Part shown: piece after piece, positions 62,761-64,000 of the stretch
How positions within the stretch are numbered: position 1 is the first letter of the stretch
Layout of the letters: the number at the start of each line of letters is the position of its first letter
DNA from: CBDDCQ01 sp965226285
GTDB lineage: Bacteria > Bacteroidota > Bacteroidia > Flavobacteriales > Ichthyobacteriaceae
DNA: 64,000 bases
Assembly: GCA_965226285.1 (NCBI GenBank)
Contig: CBDDCQ010000006.1
Span: 930,001 to 994,000, forward strand
Direction: 5' to 3'
The notes under the pieces: generated by a model
What the model was told of the DNA's origin: nothing
What the model saw: only the letters and a program-made list of their open reading frames with translations
Databases searched by the model: none
Translations under genes and position numbers: made by a program

Positions 62761-63113
62761 TAATGTTGTTTTTTTGCTGTTTTTATGATGCTTGTTATAA
62801 GTTTAATGATTTGTATTGCATCTTTATGCACGCTTTCAAATTGTTCATCATTCAGATATTTTGTTTCTTTTAATAAATCAAGCCAGTAAATCGTTTCATT
62901 AATCTCTTTTTGAGCAATCCCCATTTTATGTACAAAGTCTTTTTTGCTTTCTGCATTTTCGGACTCACGAATATTTGCCCCCACACTCGTTCCACTTCTT
63001 AATAACTGTTTACTCATTGCAAATTCTTTTTTTTGTTCACACAAGAATTGATACAACTTTACAACTCTTACAGCAAAGGCGAAACTTTTATTTTTTATCA
63101 CATTTTCCCTCAT
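62760..63113 (-). CDS. Four-helix-bundle protein (23S rRNA IVP / TIGR02436 type)
   Basis: A 117-residue helical protein with the family hallmarks FAVRVVKLYQFLCEQKKEF, LLRSGTSVGANIRESENAES and HKMGIAQKEINETIYWLDLL. Such proteins occur as intervening-sequence proteins in 23S rRNA genes and, very often in Bacteroidota, as small ORFs inside type I restriction loci, as here beside hsdS. They form pentamers of unknown role. Its ends have been copied into the tandem 93-bp repeats to its right. Confidence 0.88.
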   Translation of the reverse strand: MRENVIKNKSFAFAVRVVKLYQFLCEQKKEFAMSKQLLRSGTSVGANIRESENAESKKDFVHKMGIAQKEINETIYWLDLLKETKYLNDEQFESVHKDAIQIIKLITSIIKTAKKQH

Positions 63114-63149
63114 TATTAATTATTAATGGTTAATGATTAATTATTAATG

Positions 63150-63206
63150 TTATTTTTTTGCTGTTTTTATTGCGAAACTTTTATTTTTTATCACATTTTC
63201 CCTCAT
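63150..63206 (-). pseudogene. 18-codon internal-deletion minigene of the four-helix-bundle gene, copy 1
   Basis: The codons for MRENVIKNKSFA run in frame into IKTAKK and a TAA stop. The join keeps the N-terminus of the full protein and its C-terminal IKTAKK, with about 100 internal codons removed. The stop replaces the native QH and TAA. An identical unit follows 93 bases on. Confidence 0.85.
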
Positions 63207-63242
63207 TATTAATTATTAATGGTTAATGATTAATTATTAATG

Positions 63243-63299
63243 TTATTTTTTTGCTGTTTTTATTGCGAAACTTTTATTTTTTATCACATTTTCCCTCAT
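63243..63299 (-). pseudogene. 18-codon internal-deletion minigene of the four-helix-bundle gene, copy 2
   Basis: Identical in sequence to the copy at 63150-63206. It ends 7 bases before the hsdS stop region on the same strand, so it would be the first ORF after hsdS in a polycistronic transcript. Confidence 0.85.
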
Positions 63300-63305
63300 T
63301 AATCA

Positions 63306-64000
63306 TTAACCATTAATATTTAACTTCCCCACCACCGCCTCGCTTATCATCGCTTCTTTGTATTCTTTTATCAGTGCTATTTCTTTCTCTGCCTTGACGA
63401 TGGCTTGGTCTATTTTGGAGGTTTCGGTGTCCAAATAATGGATAATTATTAATTGTAAATGGTAATTAGGCATCCAAACAAAAACATCTTTTAAAATATT
63501 TTGAGTAATACTGTACACTTTTACCCCTCTGACTTTAGATTGTATTTGACTTCTAAAAACAGTTGAATTAAATATATATGCTAAAAACCTTGATTGAATA
63601 TTATTTTTTGGTTTGCAAATAATTGTATGATACCCTGCAACAGTTTTCTTATCGCTATTTAAATATGTAAAATTTCCACATCCTTTTAAATCCTCTGATG
63701 TATCTGCAAAAATAAAATCTCCTTTTTTTAATAAAGTACTTGGATATTTTACTATATAATCTTCATCTACACATTTTAATTGATGTATTTCTGGATTTAA
63801 TTCAAAACCATATTTAGAATGAATTTCTCCATAATTAACACAGTATATTCCATTATCTTTTAAATTCTCTTTTGTTATAGATAACCCTTTATATAAATCA
63901 AAAACATACTTCAACCTCCTCACCTCCCAATGCTTTGGAATATCGCCTAACCAATCTATACCACTGGGTTTGGTTTCTCTTGGTTTTTCTAATTTACCAT
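63306..64000 (-). CDS. hsdS: Type I restriction-modification specificity subunit, C-terminal part
   Basis: About 231 residues of HsdS; the frame is open to the right edge. The stretch KPSGIDWLGDIPKHWEVRRL (near 63915-63975) is the junction that opens the second target-recognition domain in HsdS proteins. The domain ends with the conserved helix IDQAIVKAEKEIALIKEYKE and AMISEAVVGKLNING. The first recognition domain lies outside the window. HsdS sets the DNA sequence recognised by the HsdM/HsdR complex. Downstream are the minigene repeats and the four-helix-bundle gene. Confidence 0.92.
   Translation of the reverse strand, partial: GKLEKPRETKPSGIDWLGDIPKHWEVRRLKYVFDLYKGLSITKENLKDNGIYCVNYGEIHSKYGFELNPEIHQLKCVDEDYIVKYPSTLLKKGDFIFADTSEDLKGCGNFTYLNSDKKTVAGYHTIICKPKNNIQSRFLAYIFNSTVFRSQIQSKVRGVKVYSITQNILKDVFVWMPNYHLQLIIIHYLDTETSKIDQAIVKAEKEIALIKEYKEAMISEAVVGKLNING

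Larger units (their letters stand above)
63079..63310. repeat. 93-bp tandem repeats, deletion derivatives of the four-helix-bundle gene
   Basis: The marker GCGAAACTTTT recurs at 63079, 63172 and 63265, an exact 93-base period. Each unit holds, on the minus strand, the gene's first 35 bases joined directly to its last about 22 bases, then the ATTAAT-rich spacer. Two complete units (63150-63206 and 63243-63299) encode the identical 18-residue peptide MRENVIKNKSFAIKTAKK. Confidence 0.9.

Noticed and set aside
63079..63310. 93-bp direct repeats as a CRISPR array
   Set aside because: The units are identical over their whole length with no variable spacers, and they derive from the adjacent gene ends.

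Overview
The window is AT-rich DNA from a member of the Bacteroidota, most likely of Flavobacteriia type. Evidence: promoters of the TAnnTTTG class, type IX secretion parts (PorP/SprF-like, PorT), a 2-oxoacid:ferredoxin oxidoreductase, Omp28/TlpA/beta-barrel and DUF349-parE-parC gene clusters, BspA-like leucine-rich lipoproteins and a FISUMP-domain lipoprotein. I would not name a genus from sequence alone.

Layout. 1-1.5 kb: end of a PfkB kinase gene and an RluA pseudouridine synthase. 1.5-6.4 kb is an accessory island: an esterase remnant, a SLATT-like two-TM protein behind an IS1595 transposase remnant, and a candidate effector module. That module is a permuted NlpC/P60 (YiiX-like) hydrolase whose lipoprotein leader is separated from it by one frame at a run of eight G, followed by three tandem paralogous lipoproteins and a truncated fourth copy. 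6.5-9.6 kb: Omp28-TlpA-outer-membrane-barrel operon. 10-24 kb: housekeeping (LolE-like permease, rbfA, rpsA, pdxA, aroA, PorP/SprF, tRNA-Arg, tsaC, DUF349, parE, parC). 24-32 kb: two giant repetitive surface lipoproteins with BspA leucine-rich C-termini, separated by an array of palindromic repeats. 32-49.4 kb: fmt, HU, phoH, purC, yggS, porin, a frameshifted small gene plus small barrel protein, YqaA, Nudix, ArnT-like transferase, porT, ubiE, half-size TauE, a large TolB-propeller/BamA-barrel protein and a patatin/barrel protein. 49.5-50.1 kb: a decayed purN. 50-58 kb: DUF6428, tnaA, purL, a TlpA protein with a duplicated 5' fragment, and a nitroreductase. 58-64 kb is strongly rearranged: an orphan cobalamin riboswitch, a decayed copy of pdxH, a broken FISUMP lipoprotein, intact pdxH, a second truncated copy of the lipoprotein, korB without korA beside it, a four-helix-bundle gene with tandem 18-codon deletion derivatives, and the 3' part of hsdS.

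Themes. PLP synthesis (pdxA, pdxH) sits with PLP enzymes (tnaA, yggS). Purine synthesis is represented by intact purC and purL but a dead purN. Many duplications followed by decay (lipoproteins at 3-5 kb, the tlpA 5' end, pdxH-lipoprotein, the four-helix-bundle gene) suggest active tandem duplication and slippage. The most interesting candidate system is the poly-G controlled YiiX-like lipoprotein with its tandem lipoprotein partners.
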